Source: Flavobacterium sp.
GTDB taxonomy: Bacteria > Bacteroidota > Bacteroidia > Flavobacteriales > Flavobacteriaceae
DNA: 64,000 nucleotides
Reading direction: 5' to 3'
Assembly (NCBI RefSeq): GCF_024642105.1
Contig: NZ_JAHEBT010000054.1
Span: 124,001 to 188,000 of the forward strand
Positions 29,478-38,654 of this stretch are shown in pieces. The position numbers and the translations under genes are program-made. The notes under the pieces are model-generated. The model ran no database searches and had not been told where the DNA came from. It was given only the letters and a program-made list of their open reading frames with translations. Positions within the stretch are counted from its first letter, which is position 1. Each line of letters begins with the position of its first letter.

Positions 29478-29921
29478 AACTGAAGCGAAGCTCACCCAAG
29501 CCAAATACGGCAATAATAAGTAACTCGCCGTTTTATTGATTTTAGCAAATTGAGAATAGGTTTCAAAAATCATGAGCCAAAGTAAAACCACTTCAATGGT
29601 GGCTAACATGGGGTTGTGTAATCCAAAGAACAAATACGACCAAAGTGCATTCAAAACCAATTGGATGGTAAAGAATTGTAAGGCTTTAGTAACCGCTTCT
29701 TTATTGGAAGCTATTTGATTCCAAACTAAGCCTGCAGCAATTCCCATCATAATATACAACGAAGTCCAAACGGGTGCAAAAATCCAATTAGGCGGATTAA
29801 AACTCGGCTTTATTAAAGTGGGATACCAAGTCGTTATAGAAGCACGCGTAACCATTCCAGAAACATATCCCACAACCAAACAAATAACGACAACAATTGC
29901 AATACGAAAGATTTTGTTCAT
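29445..29921 (-). CDS. TspO/MBR family membrane protein
   Basis: This is a 158-residue protein with five membrane helices. TspO hallmarks are visible: WYPTLIKPSFNPPNWIFAPVW near residue 32, a Trp-rich WTSLYIMMGIAAGLVW, and LNALWSYLFFGLHNP around residue 95. TspO proteins bind tetrapyrroles and related ligands. It is a single gene, convergent with the preceding one and divergent from mvaD. Confidence 0.94.
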   Translation of the reverse strand: MNKIFRIAIVVVICLVVGYVSGMVTRASITTWYPTLIKPSFNPPNWIFAPVWTSLYIMMGIAAGLVWNQIASNKEAVTKALQFFTIQLVLNALWSYLFFGLHNPMLATIEVVLLWLMIFETYSQFAKINKTASYLLLPYLAWVSFASVLTASIWWLNC

Positions 29922-29973
29922 TTTACTTTTTTATTTGAACCAAAATTACTCAAAAGCAATTCAGTAAAAAAAG

Positions 29974-29981
29974 TATCTTTG
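29974..29981 (+). promoter_or_regulatory. Candidate -7 box upstream of mvaD
   Basis: TATCTTTG matches TAnnTTTG exactly and lies 15 bases before the mvaD ATG. No well-spaced -33 TTTG is seen, so support is partial. Confidence 0.4.
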
Positions 29982-29996
29982 CTAAAATTTTTATTT

Positions 29997-31094
29997 ATGG
30001 TAGTAACAAACGATTTTATTCCAGCTTCCTATACAAATTCTATTGAACAAGGTGTTTTTCAGTGGAGTGCGCCAAGTAATATTGCATTGGTAAAATATTG
30101 GGGCAAAAAAGAAAATCAAGTACCAGCCAATCCTTCGGTGAGTTTTACCTTAAATAATTGCAAAACAATTACGCAATTGGCTTTCGCCAAAAAACAAAAT
30201 GCAAACCAATCGAATTTTTCTTTTGATTTACTTTTTGAAGGAAAACCAAAAGAAGATTTTAAACCAAAAATTCAGAAATTTTTGGAGCGAATCGAACCGT
30301 ATTTGCCTTTTTTAAAAGACTATCATTTTACGATTGATACTCGAAATACTTTTCCGCACAGTTCTGGAATTGCTTCTTCTGCATCGGGCATGGCAGCTTT
30401 AGCCATGAACTTGATGAGTTTAGAAAAGGAATTGAATCCTGCAATGACTGAAGATTATTTTTACCAAAAAGCCTCTTTTTTAGCCCGTTTAGGGTCAGGC
30501 AGCGCTTGCCGAAGTGTAAAAGGTCAAGTTGTCGTTTGGGGAAACCAAGCCAATATTACTGGAAGTTCAGATTTATTTGGAGTCCAATTTCCACACACTA
30601 TTCACGATAATTTCAAAAATTATCAAGACACTATTCTTTTAGTAGATAAAGGCGAGAAACAAGTTTCGAGTACTGTAGGTCACGATTTAATGCACAACCA
30701 TCCTTTTGCCGAAAGGCGATTTGCACAAGCGCATGAAAATTTAGACCAACTGATTTCAATTTTTGAATCAGGAAATTTAGAGCAATTTATCGCGGTTGTT
30801 GAGAGCGAAGCCTTGACATTACATGCCATGATGATGACCTCGATGCCGTACTTTATCTTAATGAAACCAAATACATTAGAGATTATCAATCGCATTTGGA
30901 AGTTTAGAAATGAAACTAAAATACCCGTTTGCTTTACTTTAGATGCTGGTGCCAATGTTCACGTTCTCTACCCAAATCAAGTGAAAGAAAAAGTCTTGCA
31001 ATTTATTCAGGACGAATTAGTTGGCTATTGTCAAAATGGTCAGTATATTTGTGATGAAATTGGAATTGGGAGTCAATTGATAATTGATAATTGA
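29997..31094 (+). CDS. mvaD: Diphosphomevalonate decarboxylase
   Basis: This 365-residue GHMP-family enzyme starts at the ATG 29997 (MVVTNDFIPASY); the in-frame TTG 6 codons earlier is unlikely. Motifs are SNIALVKYWGKKENQVPANPS near the N-terminus, and SSGIASSASGMAALAMNL for the phosphate-binding loop. It makes isopentenyl diphosphate from mevalonate diphosphate. Its last six codons lie inside an ATTGATA direct repeat that starts the inserted four-helix-bundle cassette, so the C-terminus may have been altered by that insertion. Confidence 0.93.
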   Translation: MVVTNDFIPASYTNSIEQGVFQWSAPSNIALVKYWGKKENQVPANPSVSFTLNNCKTITQLAFAKKQNANQSNFSFDLLFEGKPKEDFKPKIQKFLERIEPYLPFLKDYHFTIDTRNTFPHSSGIASSASGMAALAMNLMSLEKELNPAMTEDYFYQKASFLARLGSGSACRSVKGQVVVWGNQANITGSSDLFGVQFPHTIHDNFKNYQDTILLVDKGEKQVSSTVGHDLMHNHPFAERRFAQAHENLDQLISIFESGNLEQFIAVVESEALTLHAMMMTSMPYFILMKPNTLEIINRIWKFRNETKIPVCFTLDAGANVHVLYPNQVKEKVLQFIQDELVGYCQNGQYICDEIGIGSQLIIDN

Positions 31095-31492
31095 TAATTT
31101 AAGAATTGGATGGCTCGAGAAAATATTACAAAAGAAAAATCTTTTGCTTTTGCCATAGAAATTGTAACTCTTTATAAAATTTTGCTTGATAGAAAAGAAT
31201 TTGTTCTGTCAAAACAAATGTTACGCTCTGGAACATCAATCGGTGCCAATATTAGAGAATCAGAGCATGCACAAAGCAAAGCTGATTTTATTCATAAATT
31301 ATCTATTTCATTAAAAGAAGCCAATGAAACTGAATATTGGATAGATTTGTTATTTGAAACAAAATACTTAAGTCAGTCTGAATTTGAATTTATAAAACCA
31401 AAAAATGTAGAATTATTAAAATTACTAACCAGTATAATTAATACTTCCAAAAAAACATAATTATCAACTGTTAATTATAAATTATCAATTAA
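31074..31492. repeat. Inverted-repeat flanks of the four-helix-bundle gene cassette
   Basis: Tandem TTGATAA copies run over 31074-31101, and AATTATCAA copies run over 31456-31492. AATTGATAATTT (31089-31100) and its exact complement (31479-31490) bracket the small gene. Such AATTGATAATT flanks suggest a movable unit. Confidence 0.55.
31110..31460 (+). CDS. Four-helix-bundle protein (S23/IVS-encoded family)
   Basis: This is a 116-residue all-helical protein of the family first seen in 23S rRNA intervening sequences. Typical segments are SFAFAIEIVTLYKILL, SKQMLRSGTSIGANIREAxx-like (here GTSIGANIRESEHAQSKADFIHKLSI) and EANETEYWIDLL. The function of these proteins is not established. It interrupts the mevalonate gene run between mvaD and mevalonate kinase and is flanked by inverted AATTGATAATT repeats, which suggests insertion. 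Confidence 0.92.
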   Translation: MARENITKEKSFAFAIEIVTLYKILLDRKEFVLSKQMLRSGTSIGANIRESEHAQSKADFIHKLSISLKEANETEYWIDLLFETKYLSQSEFEFIKPKNVELLKLLTSIINTSKKT

Positions 31493-31494
31493 GT

Positions 31495-32433
31495 ATGAAA
31501 GGACCTTTATTTTACTCAAAAATATTACTCTTTGGTGAATATGGAATTATCCAAGACTCCAAAGGACTTTCTATCCCTTATAACTTTTATAACGGTGCCT
31601 TAAAAACGGACAACAATCCTTCGGAAGAAGCTATTTCTTCTAACGGGCATTTGAAACGTTTTGTGACTCATTTGAAAACATTAGCCATTGAACAACCTAA
31701 TCTAGTTCAGTTCGATTTAGCTACTTTAGAGAATGACGTGAACAATGGTATGTACTTTGATTCTAGCATTCCGCAAGGCTATGGCGTGGGAAGTAGTGGT
31801 GCTTTAGTCGCTGCGATTTACGACAAATATGCCCAAAATAAAATTACCGTTTTAGAAAACCTAACTCGCGAGAAATTGTTAGCATTGAAAACTATTTTTT
31901 CTCAAATGGAGAGTTTCTTTCACGGAAAAAGTTCAGGTTTAGATCCTTTAAATAGTTATTTAAGCATCCCGATTTTAATCAACTCAAAAGATAATATTGA
32001 AGCCACAGGGATTCCAACTCAAAGCTTTGATGGCAAAGGAGCCGTTTTCTTAATCGACTCAGGAATTGTTGGAGAAACAGCACCAATGGTCAATATTTTC
32101 ATGGAAAACCTGAAAGATCAAGGTTTCCGAAATATGCTGAAAACACAGTTTGTAAAATACACTGATTCTTGTGTGGAGAATTTCTTAGGTGGCGATATGA
32201 AATCATTGTTTGCTAATACTAAAAAATTATCAAAAGTAGTTTTGAATCATTTCAAGCCTATGATACCGGAACAATTCCACGGTATTTGGCAAAAAGGAAT
32301 TGACACCAACGATTACTATTTGAAATTATGTGGTTCTGGTGGAGGCGGTTATATTTTAGGTTTTACCGAAGATTTAGAACGCGCCAAAGCTTCTTTGAAG
32401 GACTACAAATTAGAAGTGGTGTACCAATTCTAG
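31495..32433 (+). CDS. GHMP kinase, mevalonate kinase-type
   Basis: This 312-residue ATP-dependent small-molecule kinase has LLFGEYGIIQDSKGLSIPY at the N-terminus, the phosphate loop PQGYGVGSSGALVAAIY near residue 95, FHGKSSGLDPLNSY for motif 2, and LCGSGGGGYILGF for motif 3. Placement beside mvaD supports mevalonate kinase or phosphomevalonate kinase; flavobacterial homologues of this length are usually called mevalonate kinase. Confidence 0.85.
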   Translation: MKGPLFYSKILLFGEYGIIQDSKGLSIPYNFYNGALKTDNNPSEEAISSNGHLKRFVTHLKTLAIEQPNLVQFDLATLENDVNNGMYFDSSIPQGYGVGSSGALVAAIYDKYAQNKITVLENLTREKLLALKTIFSQMESFFHGKSSGLDPLNSYLSIPILINSKDNIEATGIPTQSFDGKGAVFLIDSGIVGETAPMVNIFMENLKDQGFRNMLKTQFVKYTDSCVENFLGGDMKSLFANTKKLSKVVLNHFKPMIPEQFHGIWQKGIDTNDYYLKLCGSGGGGYILGFTEDLERAKASLKDYKLEVVYQF

Positions 32434-32463
32434 CCCAATACATTTAACGACAAAAACGATACA

Positions 32464-33423
32464 ATGTTAAGCAGAGCTAACAAATTGGTGGTTATGAAAA
32501 TTATCAGCTTGTTCTCTGTAGTGAGAGGATATAATATTCCCATTATCATCTTGGCACAGTATCTATCAGCCATATTCATTTTGGCTCCCGAAAAAAGAGC
32601 CTTGAATGTATTGCTCGATTTCAATTTGTTTATTTTGGTTTTTGCTTCAGCATTGACTATTGCTTCAGGATATATAATTAATAATTTTTACGATAGCCAA
32701 AAAGATTTGATTAATCGTCCCAACAAGTCTATGCTAGATCGATTAGTGAGTCAAAAAACCAAATTGAGCGTGTATTTTACTATAAACTTTATAGTAGCAT
32801 TAATGGCTTTGTTTGTTTCTTGGCGCGCTTTTTTCTTTTTCTCTGTTTATATTTTCCTAATCTGGTTCTATTCTCATAAAATCAAAAAACAGCCAATTAT
32901 TGGCAATTTGATGTCGGCTTTCTTAGCTGTTTTACCCTTTTTTGCTATCCTTTTGTATTATTACAATCAAATCCCTTTTGAAGAAATTGAGAATTACAGC
33001 AATCAACTGGCAGTCATTTTTGCACATGCCAGCTTTTTGTTTTTGTTATTGCTCATTCGAGAAATGATTAAAGATTTAGAAAACTTGAAAGGGGATTTAG
33101 CTAACAATTACAAAACGATTCCAATTGTTTATGGAGAACGTGTTTCCAAAAATATAATTTCTGGATTGACTATTGGCACTGTAATTCCAGTCTATGTCTT
33201 AATTGAAATTTACGATGTAGGTTATATGGACACTTACTTTTACGGTTGTCTAATTGTACTCCTCTTCTTTGTTTTGGCTTTACAAAAAGCAACCCAAAAA
33301 GAACAATTTCTTCGACTGCATAATGTATTAAAATTTTTAATTGTAGCGGGTGTATTTTGCATTGTTCTAATCAATCCGTCTGTTTTGTGGCACGGAAAAC
33401 GATTGTTGCACTTTATTTTGTAA
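32464..33423 (+). CDS. UbiA-type prenyltransferase (geranylgeranylglycerol-phosphate geranylgeranyltransferase-like)
   Basis: This is a 319-residue polytopic membrane enzyme. The first Asp-rich motif is NNFYDSQKDLINRPNKS near residue 73. The second region (REMIKDLENLKGDLANNYKTIP near residue 200) binds prenyl diphosphate through Mg2+. It starts 30 bases after the mevalonate-kinase gene, so it uses the isoprenoids made by the cluster. The annotation as a geranylgeranylglycerol-phosphate transferase follows the family; the actual acceptor is uncertain. Confidence 0.88.
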   Translation: MLSRANKLVVMKIISLFSVVRGYNIPIIILAQYLSAIFILAPEKRALNVLLDFNLFILVFASALTIASGYIINNFYDSQKDLINRPNKSMLDRLVSQKTKLSVYFTINFIVALMALFVSWRAFFFFSVYIFLIWFYSHKIKKQPIIGNLMSAFLAVLPFFAILLYYYNQIPFEEIENYSNQLAVIFAHASFLFLLLLIREMIKDLENLKGDLANNYKTIPIVYGERVSKNIISGLTIGTVIPVYVLIEIYDVGYMDTYFYGCLIVLLFFVLALQKATQKEQFLRLHNVLKFLIVAGVFCIVLINPSVLWHGKRLLHFIL

Positions 33424-33476
33424 CTCCCCTCTTTCAACTCTTTGATTCTAAAATCGTTTCTCAAGGATATAAATAC

Positions 33477-33484
33477 TATCTTTG
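33477..33484 (+). promoter_or_regulatory. Candidate -7 box for the pseudouridine synthase
   Basis: TATCTTTG fits TAnnTTTG exactly, about 50 bases before the start codon. No spaced TTTG -33 element is evident. Confidence 0.4.
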
Positions 33485-33534
33485 CCAATTGAAGGACAAG
33501 TCTGTCCGAATGCAGAAATAAATTACATATTATT

Positions 33535-34428
33535 ATGAGTACTACCAGAGGAGGAGGAAGAACCAACAGTTCTAGACCTAATTCAAATAAGCCAAAGGCG
33601 GCATTACCAAAACGTGCGCAAGGTCCTAAAAAAGCTAAAATCAATACCAAAGCAGCCGAAGTGGAAGCCAATAAAGTGGTCAAAAAACCAAATCAAGCTC
33701 CAAAAAGAGCCAAAGCAGCTGACGAAATTCGTTTGAACAAATACATTGCAAATTCAGGCGTATGTTCACGCCGTGATGCCGATATTTACATCCAATCAGG
33801 TAACGTAAAAGTGAATGGTGTTCCTGTTACTGAAATGGGTTATTTAGTAAAACTAAATGACACTGTGAACTTTGACGGAGTGCTATTAACTCCTGAGAAA
33901 AAAGAATACATCTTATTGAACAAACCTAAAAACTTCACTACGGCACTTGACGAAGGTCAAGAATTTCGTAATGTATTAGAGTTAGTTCGCGGAGCTACTA
34001 CAGCAAAAATTGGTGCAGTAGGTAGAATGGACAAAAACACAACCGGATTGTTATTGTTTACTAATGACACTGATATGATTAGAAAATTCACTTTGCCTAA
34101 TCAAAAATCATCGAAAATCTACCAAGTCTCGTTAGACAAAAACTTGAAATACGAAGATTTAGAAAAAATAAGCAAAGGTTTGGTTTTAGATGGACACCGC
34201 GTATTTGTTGAAGAAGTAAGTTATATCGACAACGAACCTAAAAGCGAAATCGGCCTTAAATTACGTTCAGCTAATGTAAAAGTAGTACGTTCTATTTTTG
34301 AACACTTTGATTATAATGTGTTGCGTATTGACCGTGTCGCTTTTGCTGGTTTAACCAAAAAGAACCTACCTCGAGGCAACTGGAGAATGCTTACAGAACA
34401 AGAAATTATCAATTTGAAAAACATTTAA
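33535..34428 (+). CDS. RsuA/RluB-family pseudouridine synthase
   Basis: This 297-residue RNA-modifying enzyme has a very basic, Pro/Ala/Lys-rich N-terminal tail (~60 residues). It is followed by an S4 domain (IRLNKYIANSGVCSRRDADIYI) and the RsuA-type catalytic domain with GAVGRMDKNTTGLLLFTND, where the Asp is catalytic. It probably isomerises a uridine in rRNA (the RluB/RluF branch targets 23S). The tail may help RNA binding. A clear terminator follows. Confidence 0.92.
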   Translation: MSTTRGGGRTNSSRPNSNKPKAALPKRAQGPKKAKINTKAAEVEANKVVKKPNQAPKRAKAADEIRLNKYIANSGVCSRRDADIYIQSGNVKVNGVPVTEMGYLVKLNDTVNFDGVLLTPEKKEYILLNKPKNFTTALDEGQEFRNVLELVRGATTAKIGAVGRMDKNTTGLLLFTNDTDMIRKFTLPNQKSSKIYQVSLDKNLKYEDLEKISKGLVLDGHRVFVEEVSYIDNEPKSEIGLKLRSANVKVVRSIFEHFDYNVLRIDRVAFAGLTKKNLPRGNWRMLTEQEIINLKNI

Positions 34429-34449
34429 GTTGCTCAAATCTATTCCATA

Positions 34450-34479
34450 AAAAACCTGCAAAGTAATTTGCAGGTTTTT
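34450..34479 (+). terminator. Rho-independent terminator
   Basis: A stem AAAAACCTGCAAA / TTTGCAGGTTTTT with loop GTAA is followed by GTTTTTTT. It lies about 20 bases after the pseudouridine-synthase stop. Confidence 0.92.
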
Positions 34480-34588
34480 GTTTTTTTAGATAATATCAAT
34501 AAACAGACTCTCAAGTAGTACTTTTTGTCAGGGATTAAACTACTGCTTTGAATTTGTGCTAATCTGTGAAATCTGTGTTTTAATTTGG

Positions 34589-36730
34589 TTATCCTTTTAT
34601 CTTTTTAACCAGAGTTTCTTCTTTCTTGTCCAAACCTCTTTTTCGCAACAAAGGCTCAATACTTGGCTCTGCACCACGGAAACGTTTGTACAACACCATT
34701 GGATCTTCTGTCCCTCCTTTTTCCAAAACATTTTTACGGAAAGACTTTGCCTTTTCTGGATTAAAAAGTGTAGTTATTTTAAATGCTTCAAAAGCATCGG
34801 TATCCAACACTCCCGACCAAATATAACTGTAGTACCCCGATGAATAACCTCCTGAAAAGATATGACTGAAATAGGTACTTCTGTATCTTGGAATAATTGA
34901 TTCAATTAAACCAATTTTATTCATCGCTTGTTTTTCAAAAGTATTGGCGTCAATAGTAATATCTTTAGTTTGCGAATGGTACGCCAAATCCAATAAGGAA
35001 GCCGCCAAATATTCGGTAGTACCAAAACCTTGGTCAAACGTACCTGATTTTTTCAATTTAGCAATTAAGGCATCTGGAATCACAGCTCCTGTTTGATAAT
35101 GCTTAGCAAACATCTTAAGCACTTCAGGCTCTGCTGCCCAGTTTTCCATAATTTGCGAAGGCAATTCCACAAAATCTCTTGGTACGCTTGTTCCTGCCAA
35201 ACTCTTATATGTCACATTTGAAAGCAACCCATGTAATGAATGTCCAAATTCATGAAAAAGTGTACTTACTTCATCAAAGGTTAGTAGTGCAGGTTTGTCT
35301 TGTGTTGGTTTTGTAAAATTACATACTATAGAAATCACAGGCGCTTTACGCACTCCATTTTCTGTTTTTTGATTTCTATACGAAGTCATCCAAGCACCAC
35401 CTCTTTTAGATTCACGCGGGTGAAAATCAGTATAAAGTACCCCAACATGTGTTCCGTCAGCTTCAAGAACTTCAAAAGCAGTAACCGATTCATGATATTT
35501 AGGTACATCTTTTAATTCTTTAAACTGTAATCCATATAATTTTTGAGCGACTTGAAAAGCTCCATTTCTTACATTCTCTAAACTAAAATACGGACGTAAT
35601 TCTTGCTCGTCCAAATCAAAACGTTCTTTTCTAATTTTCTCCGTATAATATCTCCAATCATACGGTTGAACAGCTCCTTTAATACCATCCTTAGTCATCA
35701 TTTTTTGAATGTCGGCAGCCTCCAGTTTTGCTTTTTCCAAAGCAGGTTCCCATAAATCGTTTAATAATTTATTGACGTTTTCTGGTGTTTTTGCCATCGA
35801 TTCTTCCAAAACATAATTAGAATGAGAGGCATAACCCAACAATCGGGCTTTTTGTCCACGAAGATTCGCTAACTGAATCGCATTAGCTTTATTATCTAAT
35901 TCATCGTCGTGATTGGCACGAGTTTGATACGCATTCCAAATCTCTTGACGCAATTTTCTATTGGCACTGTATTGCAAGAATGGCATCACACTCGAATTAG
36001 CTAAAGTAAACACCCAACTTCCTTCTTTGCCTTTTGACTTTGCATCAGCTGCTGCTGCATCAATTACATTTTGTGGTAATCCCGCCAAATCTTTTTTATC
36101 GGTAATTACCAATTGGTATTTATTGGTCTCCGCCAAAATATTTTGACCGTATTTCAAACTCAACAAGGACAAACCACCATTAATTTTACGTAGCGTTTCT
36201 TTCTCAGAAGAAGATAAATTAGCTCCAGAACGAACAAAATCTTTATACGCATTGTCCAATATTTTAGCTTGTTCCAAGTTCAAGCCTAGCGTTTCTTTTT
36301 TGTCCCAAAGCGCTTTAACTCTAGCAAACAATTTTTCGTTCAAATAAATATTATCGCGGTGTGCCGATAAATTAGGAGAAACTTCTTTGGCTATGTTTTG
36401 AATTTCTTTATTGGTGTGCGCCGAATTCAAATTAGAGAAAACTGTATTGACATTAGACAACAATTCTCCTGCATTTTCCATTGCCAGAATAGTGTTTTCA
36501 AATGTTGGCGCAGCCGTATTGTTAGCAATCACATCAATCTCGGCAGCATTTCTTTTAATCCCTTCTAAAATGGCAGGTTTGAAATGTTCGTTTTTAATTT
36601 GATCAAAAGGTGGAACATTAAATGGCGTATTGTACGCTTGAAAAAATGGATTCATAGTAGTCGTTTCTTGAGCATTTGCAGTTAGCATACTTCCAATGGC
36701 TAAGCAAACAAATAAAGTTTTCTTTATCAT
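34589..36730 (-). CDS. dcp: M3-family zinc metallopeptidase (peptidyl-dipeptidase Dcp)
   Basis: This is a 713-residue protein with a signal peptide (LAIGSMLTANAQ), so probably periplasmic. The M3 catalytic motif is TLFHEFGHSLHGLLS near residue 485 (HExxH). It is followed by SRDFVELPSQIMENW-like sequence (here VPRDFVELPSQIMENWA), which supplies the third zinc ligand. The C-terminal YYSYIWSGVLDTDAFEAF is typical of Dcp, which removes C-terminal dipeptides. It is the last chromosomal gene before the integrated element and reads away from it. Confidence 0.93.
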   Translation of the reverse strand: MIKKTLFVCLAIGSMLTANAQETTTMNPFFQAYNTPFNVPPFDQIKNEHFKPAILEGIKRNAAEIDVIANNTAAPTFENTILAMENAGELLSNVNTVFSNLNSAHTNKEIQNIAKEVSPNLSAHRDNIYLNEKLFARVKALWDKKETLGLNLEQAKILDNAYKDFVRSGANLSSSEKETLRKINGGLSLLSLKYGQNILAETNKYQLVITDKKDLAGLPQNVIDAAAADAKSKGKEGSWVFTLANSSVMPFLQYSANRKLRQEIWNAYQTRANHDDELDNKANAIQLANLRGQKARLLGYASHSNYVLEESMAKTPENVNKLLNDLWEPALEKAKLEAADIQKMMTKDGIKGAVQPYDWRYYTEKIRKERFDLDEQELRPYFSLENVRNGAFQVAQKLYGLQFKELKDVPKYHESVTAFEVLEADGTHVGVLYTDFHPRESKRGGAWMTSYRNQKTENGVRKAPVISIVCNFTKPTQDKPALLTFDEVSTLFHEFGHSLHGLLSNVTYKSLAGTSVPRDFVELPSQIMENWAAEPEVLKMFAKHYQTGAVIPDALIAKLKKSGTFDQGFGTTEYLAASLLDLAYHSQTKDITIDANTFEKQAMNKIGLIESIIPRYRSTYFSHIFSGGYSSGYYSYIWSGVLDTDAFEAFKITTLFNPEKAKSFRKNVLEKGGTEDPMVLYKRFRGAEPSIEPLLRKRGLDKKEETLVKKIKG

Positions 36731-36784
36731 GTGATGGAGTTTAAAAAAGGTAAATTTAGGAGAAAGAAAGGATATAAAATAAAA

Positions 36785-36820
36785 AAAACCTTAAAAATGT
36801 TAGTTCATTTCTAAGGTTTT
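36785..36820. terminator. Hairpin at the left element junction (probably the original tRNA-Leu terminator)
   Basis: AAAACCTTA (36785-36793) pairs with TAAGGTTTT (36812-36820), with T/A-runs outside. It touches the 3' fragment of tRNA-Leu left by integration, so before insertion it would have lain just downstream of the tRNA gene now at 61.8 kb. Confidence 0.7.
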
Positions 36821-36837
36821 CAGTGCGGATAATAGGA
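36818..36837. repeat. Left attachment repeat (att)
   Basis: TTTCAGTGCGGATAATAGGA is identical to 61770-61789. Its last 14 bases equal the 3' end of the tRNA-Leu gene, so this copy is the tRNA fragment created by site-specific integration. Confidence 0.92.
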
Positions 36838-36958
36838 ATAGAAAAGGGTGTTTTAATATATTTCTTTGTGTTTCACAACCGACCTAATCCCTTTATTTTA
36901 TTGACATAACTAAATTTTTCATATTTTTGAATCATACTGGAATTCAAATAAAAATAAA

Positions 36959-36980
36959 TATTTCGGGAAAAATACGGGAA
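36959..36980 (+). repeat. Left subterminal repeat, candidate integrase arm site
   Basis: A 22-bp stretch beginning TATTTCGGGAAAAATACGGG is repeated exactly at 61695-61716 near the other end. Each copy holds two CGGGAA units 11 bases apart, as expected for integrase or excisionase arm-type binding. Confidence 0.65.
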
Positions 36981-37008
36981 AAATGAAAAAAGTTTCGTAT
37001 ATTTTATT

Positions 37009-38325
37009 ATGGCAACAATAAACTTCAAAATACAAGAAAAAGCAAAAATCGATCCAACTAAAATTTACATTAGATTGAAAGGGAAAGATTTTGATTATAA
37101 TGTACCAACTGAATTATTAGTATCTAAAAAAGAATGGTCAAATTCAAAACAAAAAACCAAATCGTTAGCTGAATCAGACTCAAAAAAATTAGACATTAAT
37201 AAAACATTAAAGGACCTCAAAAATTATATAGTTGACGAACTAAATAACGATCAAAAAGAAGGCTTTTCAATAGATAAAAAGTGGCTAACAGGAAAAATTA
37301 ATTTATTCAGCAATAAATCATCAAATAATAAAACTGATGCTAATTTCTTTTTAACATCATTTGCAGACAAATATATTGAAACTTCAAAAAATAGAACTAA
37401 TAAAAGAACAGGACAAAAACTCAAATTAAGAACTATTCAAGACTTTGAAGACACTTCAAATAAATTAAAATTTTACGAAGAAAAAATTGGTAAACGAATT
37501 AAAATTATAGATATAGATTTAAAGTTTCATAAAGATTTTATTGAGTTTCTTCGTAATGAACTTTTATTAGGAGAAAATACAATTGGGGCAAAAATTGATA
37601 ATTTAAAAGCCTTTTTAAGAGATGCTGAATTAAACAGAATTAAAGTTGATCCTATTTTTAAATCCAAAAATTTTTATTCCCCATCATCTGAAACTCAAGA
37701 CATTTATTTTGATGAAGATGAGATTGAGAAAATAAAGAATCATCAATTTGAATTTGACAGTTATTTAGATAACGCTCGAGACTGGTTATTGATTGGATTA
37801 TGGACTGGACTCAGAATATCCGATCTTTTGTCTATTACAAAAAAAGACATCAAAGATGGATATATAGACAATACAAATTTCAAAACCAACATTCCAGTAA
37901 CTATACCCTTACACCCACACGTTAAAGGAATAATAGATAAAAGAAGTGGTGAATTACCTAGAAAAATATCTGACCAAAATTTCAATGATTATATCAAAGA
38001 AGTCAGTGAAATTATAGGTTTTAATGAGAACGTTTTGGGTTCAAAAATGTGTATTGTGTTAGACACAGATAACAAACCACTATTAGATAAAGATGGTAAC
38101 AAGATTCACAGAAAAAAACAGGGTATGTATTTCAAATATGAATTAGTTACTTCTCATATTTGCAGAAGATCATTTGCAACAAATTTATATGGTAAATTAG
38201 ACACTCTCACTATAATGAAAATAACTGGTCACAAAACAGAAAAACAATTTCTATCCTACATAAAAACTACTCCCAAACACCACGCAGAAAAATTAAAAAA
38301 CTACTGGGATCAAAATTACAAATAA
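37009..38325 (+). CDS. int: Tyrosine-type integrase of the element
   Basis: This 438-residue site-specific recombinase has an N-terminal arm-binding region typical of Bacteroidota integrases (FKIQEKAKIDPTKIYIRLKGKDF). A SAM-like core-binding domain covers ~115-215 and the catalytic domain follows. Active-site residues are visible: Arg in GLWTGLRISDLL (~residue 268), HxxR in SHICRRSFATN (~383-386), GH in ITGHKTEKQF and the nucleophile Tyr in FLSYIKTT (~417). It lies 170 bases inside the left att site and should drive integration at tRNA-Leu. A hairpin terminator closes it. Confidence 0.95.
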   Translation: MATINFKIQEKAKIDPTKIYIRLKGKDFDYNVPTELLVSKKEWSNSKQKTKSLAESDSKKLDINKTLKDLKNYIVDELNNDQKEGFSIDKKWLTGKINLFSNKSSNNKTDANFFLTSFADKYIETSKNRTNKRTGQKLKLRTIQDFEDTSNKLKFYEEKIGKRIKIIDIDLKFHKDFIEFLRNELLLGENTIGAKIDNLKAFLRDAELNRIKVDPIFKSKNFYSPSSETQDIYFDEDEIEKIKNHQFEFDSYLDNARDWLLIGLWTGLRISDLLSITKKDIKDGYIDNTNFKTNIPVTIPLHPHVKGIIDKRSGELPRKISDQNFNDYIKEVSEIIGFNENVLGSKMCIVLDTDNKPLLDKDGNKIHRKKQGMYFKYELVTSHICRRSFATNLYGKLDTLTIMKITGHKTEKQFLSYIKTTPKHHAEKLKNYWDQNYK

Positions 38326-38326
38326 A

Positions 38327-38358
38327 AAAAACCTGCAGTCTACTATTAGCAGGGTTTT
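38327..38358. terminator. Bidirectional terminator between integrase and excisionase-like gene
   Basis: AAAACCTGC pairs with GCAGGGTTTT (one bulged G), with A- and T-runs outside. It lies directly between two convergent genes and overlaps the stop region of the leftward one. Confidence 0.7.
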
Positions 38359-38654
38359 AAATTTTTGATATATTCTAAAATTTCGGAATTTTTAAATCTT
38401 ACAGATTTTCCAACGCTCCTTCCAGTTATTCTACCTCTCATTCTTAAATTGTCTATTGTACCTATCGATACATTTAACTTGCCTGCTAATTCCTCTCGGG
38501 TGATCAATGAATCATCAAAATAATAATTTGATGAAAGTTCTTTCTTGAATTCATCCAGTTTAGTTTCTACTAGTTTAGTCACAAGAGTATTTATTACTTC
38601 AATTAGTAATTCTTGATTTAGTTTAAATAATTGACTACTATCTAACTCATTCAT
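38346..38654 (-). CDS. Helix-turn-helix protein, excisionase-like
   Basis: This 102-residue protein has an N-terminal helical, possibly coiled region. Its C-terminal winged HTH of the excisionase/MerR-like (HTH_17) type has LITREELAGKLNVSIGTIDNLR followed by a wing (GRITGRSVGKSVRFKNSEIL). These proteins commonly act as recombination directionality factors or local regulators. It is convergent with the integrase and shares its terminator, which fits a role in controlling excision. Confidence 0.85.
   Translation of the reverse strand: MNELDSSQLFKLNQELLIEVINTLVTKLVETKLDEFKKELSSNYYFDDSLITREELAGKLNVSIGTIDNLRMRGRITGRSVGKSVRFKNSEILEYIKNLKPC

Noticed and set aside
34626..36602. Rightward frames inside the M3 peptidase gene
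   Set aside because: Antisense shadows of a well-conserved coding sequence with no starts or domains of their own.
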